From NCBI GenBank assembly GCA_947629705.1, contig CANREN010000001.1, forward strand, positions 1-64,000: a stretch of DNA of 64,000 nt, in the 5' to 3' direction. The first letter of the stretch is position 1. Each line of letters starts with the position of its first letter. A program made the translations under genes and the position numbers. The stretch comes from an uncultured Alistipes sp. GTDB lineage: Bacteria > Bacteroidota > Bacteroidia > Bacteroidales > Rikenellaceae. The notes beneath the pieces are model-generated. The model ran no database searches. It worked only from the letters and a program-made list of their open reading frames with translations, and was not told the DNA's origin. Shown in pieces: positions 7,456 through 16,522 of this stretch.

Positions 7456-10023
7456 TTACAGCCACAGAACGAGCCGATAGACGATCCAGGCGGCGATCCA
7501 TGCCAATCCCGTATTGTAGATTAGGGAGAGACCGGCCCATTTCCAGCCCGCTTCCGTGCCGATGGCCGTTACCGTGGCGATGCAGGGAATGTAAAGCAGG
7601 ATGAACACCAAAAAAGCGAGCACCGATGCGGTCGTGAAGTCGCCGCTGGCGATCAACCGTTGCGAGAGCGAAGCGGTTTCGTCGTCCGGCCTTGCGTCCG
7701 AGGATTCGTCCGGTGAAACGAGCACCTCCGCCACGCCGTCGGTTCCGCCGATGATTGCGATTTCGGAATCCGTCTCTACCGGCCGGATTTTCGGCACCTC
7801 GGTCTCGGCATAGAGCACGCCGAGTGTGCTGACGACGATCTCTTTGGCCGGAAAGCCCGACAACAGGGCGACGCTGGCTTTCCAGTCGAGACCCAACGGT
7901 CGGAATACCGGTTCGCAGCTCTTGCCGATCCGGCCTAAATAGGAGTGTTCGTAATTGGGTTGCGACGTATAGGGCTGTTCGTCGGAAAGACGGGCATCGC
8001 GGTCGGGCTGCGGGTAGTAGTTCAAGAACCAGACGACGATCGAGGCCACGAGAATCATGCCGCCCATCTTGCGCAGGTATTGGGCGCATTTGTCCCACAT
8101 GTGCGAAAGGGTGGTTTTCCACGTCGGGAGGCGGTAGGGGGGCAGTTCCATGACGAAGGGCGTTTCATCCGCGGGAAAGAGGAAGCGGCGCATCAGCCGG
8201 GCGGTCAGAATGGCCGCCAGTACGCCGATCAGATAGAGCCCCGTCATCACCCATACGGCTTCGGCTGCGAAGAACGTACCGGTGAGCAGCAGATAGATCG
8301 GGATGCGTGCGCTGCAGGACATGAACGGGGTGATCAGGATGGTGATCAGTCGGCTGCTGCGGCTTTCGATCGTCCGGCACGCCATGATGGCGGGCACGTT
8401 GCAGCCGAAGCCCATGATCAACGGGATGAACGATTTGCCGTGCAGGCCGAGACGGTGCATGACGCGATCCATGATGAACGCCGCGCGGGCCAAATAGCCC
8501 GAATCTTCCATGAACGAGATGAACAGATAGAGGATCATGATGTTCGGCAGGAAGACGATGACCGAACCCACGCCGCCGATAATGCCGTCGCAAAGCAGGT
8601 CGCGCAGGGTGCCCTCAGGCAGCAGGAGGTTCAGCGCCTCGCTCAACCAGCCGACCAACGTTTCGATCCACCCCTGCGGATAGGCCCCTATCCGGAACGT
8701 ACACCAGAACATGAAACCCATCAGCAGAAAAAAGATCGGGAATCCCCACAACTTATGGGTAACGAACGTGTCTATCAAGGCCGTCGCCGTCGCCTCTTCG
8801 CGCTGTCCGGCGGTATAGGTCTCTTTGAGCGCGCCCGAAATGAATCCGTACTTCTGGTTGGCGAAGGCGGTTTCGACATCTTCGTCCAAGGCTTCGGTGA
8901 TCCGTTTGGCTTCGCGGTCGCGGATCGCCGTCCATTCGGCATAGTGGGCGCAGGATCGGAGTTGCGCTTCGACCTGTTTGTCGCCCTCCAACAGCTTCAT
9001 GGCGAAATAGCGGGGCGGAAAGGCTTTGGGCAGTTCGTCGCGGCAGGCGCCGATGGCGCCGTTGAGTTTCTGCAAGCTCTCCTCGATGACCGGCCCCTGG
9101 TTGATATGGATGTGGCGCACGCGCGCGTCCTGGTTTTCGTAGACAGCGATGACCGTATCGAGCAGTTCGTCGATGCCTTTGTTGTTGCGGGCCTCGACGG
9201 GGATCATCGGCACGCCTAACATCCGGCCCAAATGGTCGTAGTCGAGTTTCGCCCCGCTGGCGGTCAGCTCGTCGAACATGTTCAGCGCCACGACCATGCG
9301 GGGATTGATGTCGATGAGCTCGGTCGTCAGATAGAGGTTGCGTTCGAGGTTGGACGCCACGACCGAATTGATGATGACGTCGGGTGTCTTTTCGGCGATA
9401 TGGGTGCGCACGAAGCGTTCTTCGGGTGTATAGGCCGACAGCGCATAGGTGCCCGGCAGGTCGGTGATTTCGAACCGGTAGCCCCGATAGTTGCAGTGGC
9501 CGATTTTGGCGCCTACGGTTACGCCGCTGTAATTGCCCACGTGTTCGCGTCCGCCCGAGATGGCATTGAAAAGCGACGTTTTGCCGCTGTTGGGGTTCCC
9601 GACCAGGGCGACCGCGATGGTATGGCTTTGGCGGGTGATGATTTCGTCGGCCTGGCGGCAGGTGTCGTTTTCATCGGGATATTCGGCGAAAGCGGCTCCG
9701 GACGGAGGATGATTGCGGCGGCCTTTTTCGGAGATTCGGCGGAGGGCGTCCCGTCGGTTGCCGGAATGTCGCTCCTCTTCGATCAGATGTTGCACTTCGG
9801 CGTCGGAGAGCACGACGATCATGTCGGCCTCGCTGCGCCGCAGCGAGATGCCGTACCCCATGATTTTATATTCGATGGGGTCTTCTAACGGAGCGTTGAG
9901 CACCACCTCGACGCGCTGCCCGCGGACGAATCCCATCTCCATGATGCGGCGGCGGAATCCGCCGTGGCCCAAGACCTTCAGAATCGTGGCCGATTCACCG
10001 GTTTTCAGTTCGGAAAGACGCAT
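7456..10023 (-). CDS. feoB: fused FeoA-FeoB ferrous iron transporter
   Basis: This 855-residue protein fuses FeoA and FeoB, as is common in Bacteroidales. Residues 1-75 form the FeoA SH3-like domain (MRLSELKTGESATILKV, MGFVRGQRVEVV). After a linker the G-protein domain begins, with G1 GNPNSGKTSLFN, G3 DLPGTYAL and G4 NMFD. The C-terminal half is the membrane channel with the Gate motifs MGFGCNVPAIMACRT and LSGFPAKEIVVSTLGVLY. It takes up Fe(II) across the inner membrane, gated by GTP. A loop near residues 755-790 rich in Glu/Asp is an extra not seen in short FeoBs. A TATCTTTG box precedes the gene. Confidence 0.95.
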   Translation of the reverse strand: MRLSELKTGESATILKVLGHGGFRRRIMEMGFVRGQRVEVVLNAPLEDPIEYKIMGYGISLRRSEADMIVVLSDAEVQHLIEEERHSGNRRDALRRISEKGRRNHPPSGAAFAEYPDENDTCRQADEIITRQSHTIAVALVGNPNSGKTSLFNAISGGREHVGNYSGVTVGAKIGHCNYRGYRFEITDLPGTYALSAYTPEERFVRTHIAEKTPDVIINSVVASNLERNLYLTTELIDINPRMVVALNMFDELTASGAKLDYDHLGRMLGVPMIPVEARNNKGIDELLDTVIAVYENQDARVRHIHINQGPVIEESLQKLNGAIGACRDELPKAFPPRYFAMKLLEGDKQVEAQLRSCAHYAEWTAIRDREAKRITEALDEDVETAFANQKYGFISGALKETYTAGQREEATATALIDTFVTHKLWGFPIFFLLMGFMFWCTFRIGAYPQGWIETLVGWLSEALNLLLPEGTLRDLLCDGIIGGVGSVIVFLPNIMILYLFISFMEDSGYLARAAFIMDRVMHRLGLHGKSFIPLIMGFGCNVPAIMACRTIESRSSRLITILITPFMSCSARIPIYLLLTGTFFAAEAVWVMTGLYLIGVLAAILTARLMRRFLFPADETPFVMELPPYRLPTWKTTLSHMWDKCAQYLRKMGGMILVASIVVWFLNYYPQPDRDARLSDEQPYTSQPNYEHSYLGRIGKSCEPVFRPLGLDWKASVALLSGFPAKEIVVSTLGVLYAETEVPKIRPVETDSEIAIIGGTDGVAEVLVSPDESSDARPDDETASLSQRLIASGDFTTASVLAFLVFILLYIPCIATVTAIGTEAGWKWAGLSLIYNTGLAWIAAWIVYRLVLWL

Positions 10024-10053
10024 GGCCGAAAACTTCGTTTACCAAATCTGCGC

Positions 10054-10061
10054 CAAAGATA
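10054..10061 (-). promoter_or_regulatory. -7 box (TATCTTTG) of feoAB
   Basis: The minus strand reads TATCTTTG about 31 bases before the feoAB start, with an imperfect ATTG 20 bases further upstream. Confidence 0.55.
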
Positions 10062-10346
10062 CGGCTTTCGGATGAATCCGTCAATCGCAAGTTATAGGTA
10101 TATTGTATCCTATACCCCGCCTTGGCGGGGGCTTGTGTCGGGGCGCTTCTTGTGCGGGGTGATGCTTCCCGCATCCGGACGACAGGCACACGAGCACCCC
10201 GATGTAGAATCGGAATCGAGACATGGATTCAGGATTTTTTTCTCCTTGTGGACAAAAAACATACCGTCTCACACAGCCTTGGAGACGATTTCGTCTTTTT
10301 TATGCGAATTTTGTTCGATAAAAGTAATAATATTCGATAATTTTGC
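10062..10346. other. intergenic region between divergent feoAB and the Hc1-like gene
   Basis: I see no gene here; the 60-70-residue ORFs have no recognisable features. It contains a dyad TATAGG-N10-CCTATA (10093-10114) and directly after it a hairpin CCCCGCC-TT-GGCGGGG (10115-10130). Both lie upstream of the feoAB promoter and could be regulatory. Confidence 0.4.
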
Positions 10347-10354
10347 TAACTTTG
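10347..10354 (+). promoter_or_regulatory. -7 box (TAACTTTG) of the Hc1-like gene
   Basis: TAACTTTG matches TAnnTTTG and lies 36 bases before the ATG at 10391. Confidence 0.55.
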
Positions 10355-10390
10355 TCCCGATAATAGCTATTTTTACTAATAATAAAAGAG

Positions 10391-10564
10391 ATGAAAGAGC
10401 TTGTAGAAAAAATTCAGGCGGAGTATGAAGCATTCGCTGTCAATGCGGCTGCTCAAGTAGAGAAAGGCAACAAGGCTGCCGGTACCCGTGCCCGTAAAGC
10501 TGCTTTGGAGCTTTCGAAACTGATGAAAGAATTCCGCAAGGCATCCGTTGAAGCTGCGAAATAG
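10391..10564 (+). CDS. histone H1-like protein (Hc1 family), 57 residues
   Basis: This gene is too short for the ORF track. It begins ATGAAAGAGCTTGTAG and reads MKELVEKIQAEYEAFAVNAA...GTRARKAALELSKLMKEFRKASVEAAK. It is rich in Lys and Ala and predicted helical, as in the small Hc1/histone-H1-like proteins that are nearly universal in Bacteroidales. It is expected to bind DNA and help compact the nucleoid; that function is inferred from the family. It is a single-gene unit, with a TAACTTTG promoter before it and a strong terminator 20 bases after the stop. Confidence 0.88.
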   Translation: MKELVEKIQAEYEAFAVNAAAQVEKGNKAAGTRARKAALELSKLMKEFRKASVEAAK

Positions 10565-10584
10565 GTCATTTGCAGTCGAAGTGT

Positions 10585-10613
10585 AAAAGCCGTTCCGCGT
10601 GGACGGCTTTTTT
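10585..10613 (+). terminator. intrinsic terminator of the Hc1-like gene
   Basis: AAAAGCCGT pairs with ACGGCTTTT around a short loop and is followed by more T residues. Confidence 0.85.
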
Positions 10614-10645
10614 GTGCGCTGTTTTCTTGATTCGCCAAATATCGT

Positions 10646-10653
10646 TACATTTG
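10646..10653 (+). promoter_or_regulatory. -7 box (TACATTTG) of dnaG, only 6 bases before the ATG
   Basis: TACATTTG matches the Bacteroidetes -7 consensus. The initiation point would fall at or next to the dnaG ATG, which suggests a leaderless mRNA. No good -33 element is visible. Confidence 0.45.
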
Positions 10654-10659
10654 CAGACC

Positions 10660-12642
10660 ATGATCGACCGGGAGACTATCGACCGCATCTATGCCGCTGC
10701 CAATATCGTGGAGATCGTCGGCGACTACGTTACGCTCAAACGCAAGGGCGCGAACTATGTGGCGTGCTGTCCGTTCCACAACGAAAAGACCCCTTCGTTC
10801 GTCGTTTCGCCTGCAAAGGGACTTTACAAATGTTTCGGCTGCGGCAAGGGCGGCAATGCCGTAACCTTCCTCATGGAGCAGGAGAGCATCACCTATCCCG
10901 AGGCGCTGAAGATGGTGGCCAAGCGCTACGGAATCGAGGTGCATGAAAAGGAGCTGACCGAGGAGGAGGTCCGCCGCAACGACGACCGCGAATCGATGTT
11001 CGCCCTGAACGGCTGGGCCGCCCAATACTTTATCGATTATCTCCATCAGAATCCGGAGGGAATGAGTGTGGGAATGTCCTATTTCCGGCAGAAGCGCGGC
11101 ATGACCGATGCGACCATCCGCAAGTTCGGTTTAGGATTCTGTCCCGCCAAGGGCGACCGCATGTCGAAGGAGGCGCTGGAGGCCGGTTACAAAGAGGAGT
11201 TCCTGTTGTCGACGGGCCTTTCGTTCAAGCGGGAAAACGACGGTTCGTTGGTCGACCGGTTCCGCGACCGCGTGATATTCCCCGTGCACAACATTTCGGG
11301 CCGCATCGTCGCATTCGGCGGCCGGACGCTCCGCACCGACAAGTCAGTCGCCAAATACCAGAACTCGCCCGAAAGCGAGATATACAGCAAAAAACGCGAG
11401 CTCTATGGTCTCTATTTCGCCAAAAAAGCGATTCAGCAGCAGGATTTCGCCATCCTGGTCGAAGGATACACCGACGTGATCTCGATGCACCAGGCCGGGG
11501 TCGAAAACGTCGTCGCTTCGTCGGGCACGTCGCTGACCACGGAGCAGATTCGTCTGTTGAACCGTTTCACCAAGAACATTACGGTGATTTACGACGGCGA
11601 CGCGGCGGGCATCCATGCTTCGCTGCGCGGGATCGACATGATTCTGCACGAGGGGATGAACGTGCGCGTCGTGCTGCTGCCGGAGCCCGAAGACCCCGAT
11701 TCGTTTGCGCGGAGCCATACGGCCGAAGAGTTGCAGGCCTATATCCGCGATAACGAACAGGATTTTCTGGCGTTCAAGGCCAAATTGTTGTTGAAGGAGG
11801 CAGAGGGCGATCCGATTCGCAAGGCGTCGTTGATCGGCGACATGGTGCAGTCCATCGCGCAGATTCCCGATCCGATCCAGCGGTCGGTCTACATCAAGGA
11901 GTGCTCGAAGACGACGGACGTCGACGAGAAGCTGTTGATTTCCGAGGTGGCGCGGATCCGGATGACTTCGACCGGCGACCGCGAAACGGATGATTTCCTG
12001 CGGCGGCAGACGGCCCGGCAGCGCAGCGAGGCGATCCGTGAGGCCGAGACCGAAGCGGAATATCCGCGTCAGTTGGAGGCCGGCAGCAGCCCCGATGCGT
12101 TGGAACGCGAATTGCTCAAGTACCTGCTCAAATACGGCCATTGCTCGTTCGAATTCAAGGAGGGACGCAATATCCTGACCTGCAACGTCGCGCAGACGAT
12201 TTTCGATGAACTGGCCGACGGCGATCTGAAATTCCGGAATCCGCTCTACGAAAAGATCCGCATGACCTACAAGGAGCAATGGAGCCGGACGGGAGTGGGC
12301 AACAAAATTCCCGAGCATGTTTTTCTGACCCACTCCGATCCGGAGGTGTGCAACGTGGCGGTGGACATCCTTACGTCCGACGACAACTATGTCATCAGTC
12401 AGTTGTGGGTGCGCAAGGAGGTGCATGTCGAGAGCGAGGAGGAGATGCTGGCGGCCGGAGTGCCGAAGGCGGTTACGCTCTACAAGTCGAAGGTCATCGA
12501 GGGGTTGGTCAATGAGCAGCAGGCCCGTTTGGCCAAGGAGGACGTAACCGAAGAGGAGATGAAAGATGCCATGCAGCAGATCGATAAATGGAACGGAGTG
12601 CGTGTGAAGATCGCGAACAAACTGCAGCGACTGATTTTGTGA
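10660..12642 (+). CDS. dnaG: DNA primase
   Basis: DnaG makes RNA primers for replication. The 660-residue protein has the CHC2 zinc finger (CCPFHNEKTPSF, then CFGCGKGGN), the catalytic-core N domain, and the TOPRIM motifs ILVEGYTDVISMHQAG and VIYDGDAAG. The C-terminal helicase-binding domain runs from about residue 440. I start at the ATG at 10660 because MIDRETIDRIYAAANIVEIV matches Bacteroidales DnaG; the track's 30 extra residues overlap the preceding terminator. The gene stands alone. Confidence 0.97.
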   Translation: MIDRETIDRIYAAANIVEIVGDYVTLKRKGANYVACCPFHNEKTPSFVVSPAKGLYKCFGCGKGGNAVTFLMEQESITYPEALKMVAKRYGIEVHEKELTEEEVRRNDDRESMFALNGWAAQYFIDYLHQNPEGMSVGMSYFRQKRGMTDATIRKFGLGFCPAKGDRMSKEALEAGYKEEFLLSTGLSFKRENDGSLVDRFRDRVIFPVHNISGRIVAFGGRTLRTDKSVAKYQNSPESEIYSKKRELYGLYFAKKAIQQQDFAILVEGYTDVISMHQAGVENVVASSGTSLTTEQIRLLNRFTKNITVIYDGDAAGIHASLRGIDMILHEGMNVRVVLLPEPEDPDSFARSHTAEELQAYIRDNEQDFLAFKAKLLLKEAEGDPIRKASLIGDMVQSIAQIPDPIQRSVYIKECSKTTDVDEKLLISEVARIRMTSTGDRETDDFLRRQTARQRSEAIREAETEAEYPRQLEAGSSPDALERELLKYLLKYGHCSFEFKEGRNILTCNVAQTIFDELADGDLKFRNPLYEKIRMTYKEQWSRTGVGNKIPEHVFLTHSDPEVCNVAVDILTSDDNYVISQLWVRKEVHVESEEEMLAAGVPKAVTLYKSKVIEGLVNEQQARLAKEDVTEEEMKDAMQQIDKWNGVRVKIANKLQRLIL

Positions 12643-12935
12643 TCGACAGGAACTCGGTTCGGTCGGGGTCAAAGCCGAATAGGCTGCCAGAGACCGCGAG
12701 GAATGACGGCCGGATGGGAAAAACGGGGCCGAACTGCGTCGACCCGTAAACGTATACGATTACGATGGAAAAAAGGGGCGGGTCTCGGGTTGTACGCGCA
12801 TCACTGCGCATACTGTGTGCAAACAGAAAATAAACAGAAAGATGTGTAAAACATATCGAAGATAAGAATCAGTTACCTTGGACCGATTCCCGCCCCGATG
12901 ATACGAAAAGCAAGTTTTATGCCGCATTGACTGCG
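12643..12935. other. 293-base region between dnaG and smpB without a recognisable gene
   Basis: A minus-strand ORF (12509-12811) overlaps the dnaG end and has no family features. I found no TAnnTTTG box close to smpB, and no clear terminator. Confidence 0.4.
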
Positions 12936-13400
12936 ATGAGCGAACAAAAAAAGATCAATATCCGGAACAAACGGGCCGCTTTCGATTACGAGATACTCGA
13001 AGAGTGGGTGGCCGGCATCGTGTTAGTCGGTACGGAGATCAAATCGATCCGTGCGGGCAAGGTGTCGATGACCGATTCGTTCTGTTATTTCGACCGGGGC
13101 GAATTGTGGATTCGCAACGTCAATATCGCGGAATACGACTGGGGCACCTGCAACAACCATGCGCCGCGCCGCGATCGGAAACTGCTGTTGACCGGCCGCG
13201 AGTTGACGAAACTCCAGCGGGCCATGCAGGACAAAGGGTTGACCGTGGTCGGTCTGCGCCTCTTTCTGAACGAACGGGGATTGGCGAAAGTGGCCGTCGG
13301 TCTGGCCCGCGGCCGCAAGGCCTACGACAAACGCGAATATCTGAAAGAGAACGATGCCCGTCGGGAGATGGACAAGGCGATGAAGCATTACCGGAGATAG
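12936..13400 (+). CDS. smpB: SsrA-binding protein
   Basis: SmpB binds tmRNA and brings it to stalled ribosomes. The 154-residue protein shows the OB-fold core ([31 protein letters not shown]), the segment [21 protein letters not shown], and the basic C-terminal tail [23 protein letters not shown] that enters the decoding centre. I use the ATG at 12936; the track adds three residues from a TTG. Confidence 0.96.
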   Translation: MSEQKKINIRNKRAAFDYEILEEWVAGIVLVGTEIKSIRAGKVSMTDSFCYFDRGELWIRNVNIAEYDWGTCNNHAPRRDRKLLLTGRELTKLQRAMQDKGLTVVGLRLFLNERGLAKVAVGLARGRKAYDKREYLKENDARREMDKAMKHYRR

Positions 13401-13487
13401 CCGGCGGAACGGATGCTTTCGATTGGGTATCGGGGTACGCCCCCTTTTCGATCCCGCAACAGCAGGATAGCTTAATGAATAAAATAT

Positions 13488-14195
13488 ATGTCGTTGATTC
13501 TTTGTATCGAGACCGGCACCGACATCTGTTCGGTCGGAATAGCTAAGGAGGGCGAGCTGCTTTCGTTGCGCGAGAGCGACGAAGGGCGCGACCATGCCCG
13601 CAAAGTTGGGGTGTTCGTCGATGAATTGCTGCATGAGACCGGCATTGCACCCGATGATTTGGATGCCGTGGCGGTCGGGAAAGGACCGGGCTCCTATACG
13701 GGCCTGCGGATCGGCGTGTCGTTTGCCAAAGGGCTCTGTTACGGATTGCAGAAACCGTTGGTGGCGGTCGGTTCGCTCGATTCGCTGACCGAGGTGGCCC
13801 GCGAGGACTACGAGGCCGGTATTTTGCAGATCGACGATTGGGAGCGGGCCGTGTTGTGCCCGATGGTCGATGCGCGCCGCATGGAGGTGTATACGCAGTT
13901 GTTCGATACGACCGGCCGGCCGTTGAACGAGGTTTCGGCCGAGATCATCGACGAACGGAGTTTCGCGGAGTATCGAACCGGCCGGCAGCCGTTCGTGATT
14001 TTCGGGAACGGCGCTCGAAAGTGCGCCGGTCTGTTGGCCGGAGCCGAATGGGTCGGGGTTACGCCTTCGGCCCGCGGGTTGGCCCGATTGGCCCAGCAGG
14101 CGTTCGACGAGGGCCGCACGGAGGATGTCGCCTACTTCGAACCCTTCTATCTGAAAGATTTCGTGGTGATGACCTCCAAAAAGAAATTGTTCTGA
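13488..14195 (+). CDS. tsaB: tRNA threonylcarbamoyladenosine biosynthesis protein TsaB
   Basis: The 235-residue protein matches TsaB, the pseudo-enzyme partner of TsaD in the t6A37 tRNA modification. It shows the ASKHA-fold start LILCIETGTDICSVGI, the segment HARKVGVFVDELL, the AVGKGPGSYTGLRIGVSFAKGL signature, and VAVGSLDSLTE. TsaB binds TsaD to allow transfer of the threonylcarbamoyl group. A short ORF begins 7 bases after its stop. Confidence 0.93.
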   Translation: MSLILCIETGTDICSVGIAKEGELLSLRESDEGRDHARKVGVFVDELLHETGIAPDDLDAVAVGKGPGSYTGLRIGVSFAKGLCYGLQKPLVAVGSLDSLTEVAREDYEAGILQIDDWERAVLCPMVDARRMEVYTQLFDTTGRPLNEVSAEIIDERSFAEYRTGRQPFVIFGNGARKCAGLLAGAEWVGVTPSARGLARLAQQAFDEGRTEDVAYFEPFYLKDFVVMTSKKKLF

Positions 14196-14202
14196 CGACG
14201 CG

Positions 14203-14538
14203 ATGACCCGCGACGAACTGATTGCTTCGCTTTCGGAGCGTTACTGCGAAAACTTCGCCACGACGCTCGCTGCACGGGTGATCGCCGCGGATGCCGTCGG
14301 TCTGCTGTATGAAGTCGCCACGGCATGCCACGAGACGCTGCCCGCCGCATGCGCCGCAGCTGGAGAGTCTGATATCGGCTATTTTTGTTTTTTGATAGCG
14401 AGTTGCAGCCGCCTGCCTAATTCTCCTCGCCGCCCGCCTCGTCGAGCATACGGGCCGGAAATTGTCGCTTGCTTTGCAGCCGCGCCGTCTTTTGCAGACG
14501 CAGACCGACCCGCAACAGGTTGTCGTTGCCCGAAGTGA
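14203..14538 (+). pseudogene. possible truncated remnant ORF after tsaB
   Basis: The first 47 or so residues (MTRDELIASLSERYCENFATTLAARVIAADAVGLLYEVATACHETLP) look like real protein and sit 7 bases after tsaB, as an operon partner would. After this point the sequence turns to low-quality Arg/Pro/Ala-rich peptide, and the ORF runs 122 bases into the convergent rmuC gene. This suggests a gene that lost its 3' part, or a frameshift near 14340. I do not recognise the family. Confidence 0.4.
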
Positions 14539-15739
14539 GCCTTTTGCGGGCATCCGCATAGACGTCGCGGGCTTTGTCGAGGGCCGTGCCGACCCCTTCG
14601 AACGACGTGGCGAACGAGGCCGCCTGCTCGTACAGTTTCAGGGCGCAGGCGGCTATCTCCCGCGTGTTTTTGTCTTGGTCGTGGTACTTCCAGAGGTCGG
14701 CGACCAATTTCAGCAGGGCGAACAGATTCGTCGGCGAGGAGAGGATGACTTTTTTGTCGTAGGCATCGCCCCAGATGCCCGGATCGGCCTTCAAGGCCTC
14801 CAGGAAAGCCGGTTCGTTCGGGATGAACAGGATGACGAAGTCCGGCGAGTTGAAGCGGCGCTGGTACTCTTTGCGGCCTAATTCCGTAACGTGCTGACGC
14901 ACCGATGCGACATGTGCGGCCAGATGGCGTCGGCGCTCCGCTTCGTTCGGAGCCGAGGTGCAGTCGGCGAAAGCGGTCAGCGAAACCTTCGAGTCGATGA
15001 CGATCTCCTTTTTGTCGGGCAGGTGCAGCACCACGTCCGGACGCAGGTTGCGTCCATCTTCGTCCTTCACGTTGTACTGCGTTTCGTAGTGGATGCCTTT
15101 GGTCAGCGTCGAGCTGTCGAGGATGGTTTCGAGCAGCATTTCGCCCCAGTCGCCCTGTACTTTCGAATTGCCTTTCAGCGCATTGGTCAGATTGGTCGTC
15201 TCGGTCGTGATGCGCTGGTTGAGCTCCATCAGATGCTTCAGCTCGGCCTTCAGCTCGCCGCGCTGCGACGTTTGGACGGTGTAAATCTCTTCGACCCGTT
15301 TGCGGAAGTCGGTGATGTTGTCGCGAAAGGGTTTTATCAACAACTCGATTGCTTCGTTGTTGGTTTTGCGGAGATGCTGCGACTGCTCGCCGAGAATCTC
15401 GTTCGCCAAATTGCGGAACTGGATCCGCAGCATCTCTTCGGCCTTTTCGCGCTCCTGCCGTTCGGCTTCGCGCCGCTCCTCGGACTGGCGGCGCAGGGCG
15501 TTCAGCTCCGTTTCGGACGCAGCCTTTATGGCGGCGAGCTCTGCGGCCGTATGGGCTTGTTCGCCCAGCAGCCGGCGGATTTCCGCTTCGGCCGATTTTC
15601 GGGTGTCGTCCGCCGCATTCTTTTCTTCGCGCAGCCGTTCCGATTCGCGGAGAAGCCGAGCTTTCTCTTTCAGCTGGGACAAAAGCCCCGCGACGGCGGC
15701 CGCGAGCAGCAGGAGGAGCGAAATGGAAAGTGTGTTCAT
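14417..15739 (-). CDS. rmuC: DNA recombination protein RmuC
   Basis: The 440-residue protein has an N-terminal membrane anchor (SISLLLLLAAAVAGLLS), a long coiled coil (about residues 22-115), then the RmuC nuclease-fold domain with GDWGEMLLETILDSS, LRPDVVLHLPDKKEIVIDSKVSL and FVILFIPNEPAFLEAL. RmuC limits inversions and other rearrangements at short inverted repeats. It is divergent from rpe. A TAATTTTG box lies only 5 bases before the ATG. Confidence 0.95.
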   Translation of the reverse strand: MNTLSISLLLLLAAAVAGLLSQLKEKARLLRESERLREEKNAADDTRKSAEAEIRRLLGEQAHTAAELAAIKAASETELNALRRQSEERREAERQEREKAEEMLRIQFRNLANEILGEQSQHLRKTNNEAIELLIKPFRDNITDFRKRVEEIYTVQTSQRGELKAELKHLMELNQRITTETTNLTNALKGNSKVQGDWGEMLLETILDSSTLTKGIHYETQYNVKDEDGRNLRPDVVLHLPDKKEIVIDSKVSLTAFADCTSAPNEAERRRHLAAHVASVRQHVTELGRKEYQRRFNSPDFVILFIPNEPAFLEALKADPGIWGDAYDKKVILSSPTNLFALLKLVADLWKYHDQDKNTREIAACALKLYEQAASFATSFEGVGTALDKARDVYADARKRLTSGNDNLLRVGLRLQKTARLQSKRQFPARMLDEAGGEEN

Positions 15740-15744
15740 ATCGA

Positions 15745-15752
15745 CAAAATTA
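15745..15752 (-). promoter_or_regulatory. -7 box (TAATTTTG) of rmuC, 5 bases before the ATG
   Basis: The minus strand reads TAATTTTG-TCGAT-ATG. The start of transcription would fall at the start codon, so the mRNA would be leaderless. Confidence 0.45.
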
Positions 15753-15785
15753 ACGATTATTTTCGGTTTTTCATTCGGCTTGCGC

Positions 15786-15793
15786 TATCTTTG
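15786..15793 (+). promoter_or_regulatory. -7 box (TATCTTTG) of rpe
   Basis: TATCTTTG lies 62 bases before the rpe ATG; a TTCG occurs about 20 bases upstream as a weak -33. Confidence 0.55.
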
Positions 15794-15855
15794 CAGAAAA
15801 TATTCGGGGCTGGAGGTTTCCGGCTTCTGCCCTTACCTGAATTTAACTATTCAGC

Positions 15856-16512
15856 ATGGAACCGCAACGTATTCTCGCTCCGTCGATCCTTTCGGCCGAT
15901 TTCGGACACCTCGGCCGGACGATCCGTATGCTCGACCGCAGTGCCGCCCAATGGGTGCATGTCGATGTAATGGACGGCGTGTTCGTTCCCAACATTTCGT
16001 TCGGCTTTCCCGTGCTGAAAGCCGTGCGGCGGGCGACCCGCAAAACGATCGACGTTCATCTGATGATCGTCGAGCCCGAACGTTACGTGCAGCGGTTCGT
16101 CGAGGCCGGGGCCGACCTCGTAACCTTTCATCTCGAAGCCTGCGCCGATCCGGCCCGCTGCATTGCCTTGATTCGTGAGCGCGGCGCGCGCGCGGGCATC
16201 ACCATCAAGCCTGCGACGCCGATCGAGGCGGTGCGCGAATGGATCGCTTCGGTGGATATGGTGCTGCTCATGAGTGTGGAACCCGGGTTCGGCGGGCAGG
16301 CGTTCATCCCGGCCACCTTCGATAAGATTCGCCGCCTCCGTCGGATGGCCGACGCCGGCAATCCGGCGTTGTCGATCGAGGTCGACGGCGGGGTCTCGTC
16401 GCAGAACGCCCGCGAACTCTACGAAGCCGGTGCGAATGTATTGGTGGCCGGAAGCGCCGTTTTCGGCGCCGAAGACCCCGAATCGGAAATCGCTCGTTTG
16501 TTACAATGCTGA
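15856..16512 (+). CDS. rpe: ribulose-phosphate 3-epimerase
   Basis: Rpe interconverts ribulose 5-phosphate and xylulose 5-phosphate in the pentose phosphate pathway. The 218-residue TIM barrel has APSILSADFGHL, the metal-binding VHVDVMDGVFVPNISFG, DVHLMI, VTFHLEA, LMSVEPGFGGQAF and the phosphate-binding EVDGGVS...VLVAGSAVFG. It starts the series with the ABC-F gene 10 bases downstream. It would link the products of the xylose genes at 35.7-38.5 kb to central metabolism. Confidence 0.96.
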   Translation: MEPQRILAPSILSADFGHLGRTIRMLDRSAAQWVHVDVMDGVFVPNISFGFPVLKAVRRATRKTIDVHLMIVEPERYVQRFVEAGADLVTFHLEACADPARCIALIRERGARAGITIKPATPIEAVREWIASVDMVLLMSVEPGFGGQAFIPATFDKIRRLRRMADAGNPALSIEVDGGVSSQNARELYEAGANVLVAGSAVFGAEDPESEIARLLQC

Positions 16513-16522
16513 ATGATAAACT

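Noticed and set aside
12509-12811. 100-residue minus-strand ORF between dnaG and smpB
   Set aside because: Overlaps the end of dnaG by more than 130 bases, without a promoter box or motif.
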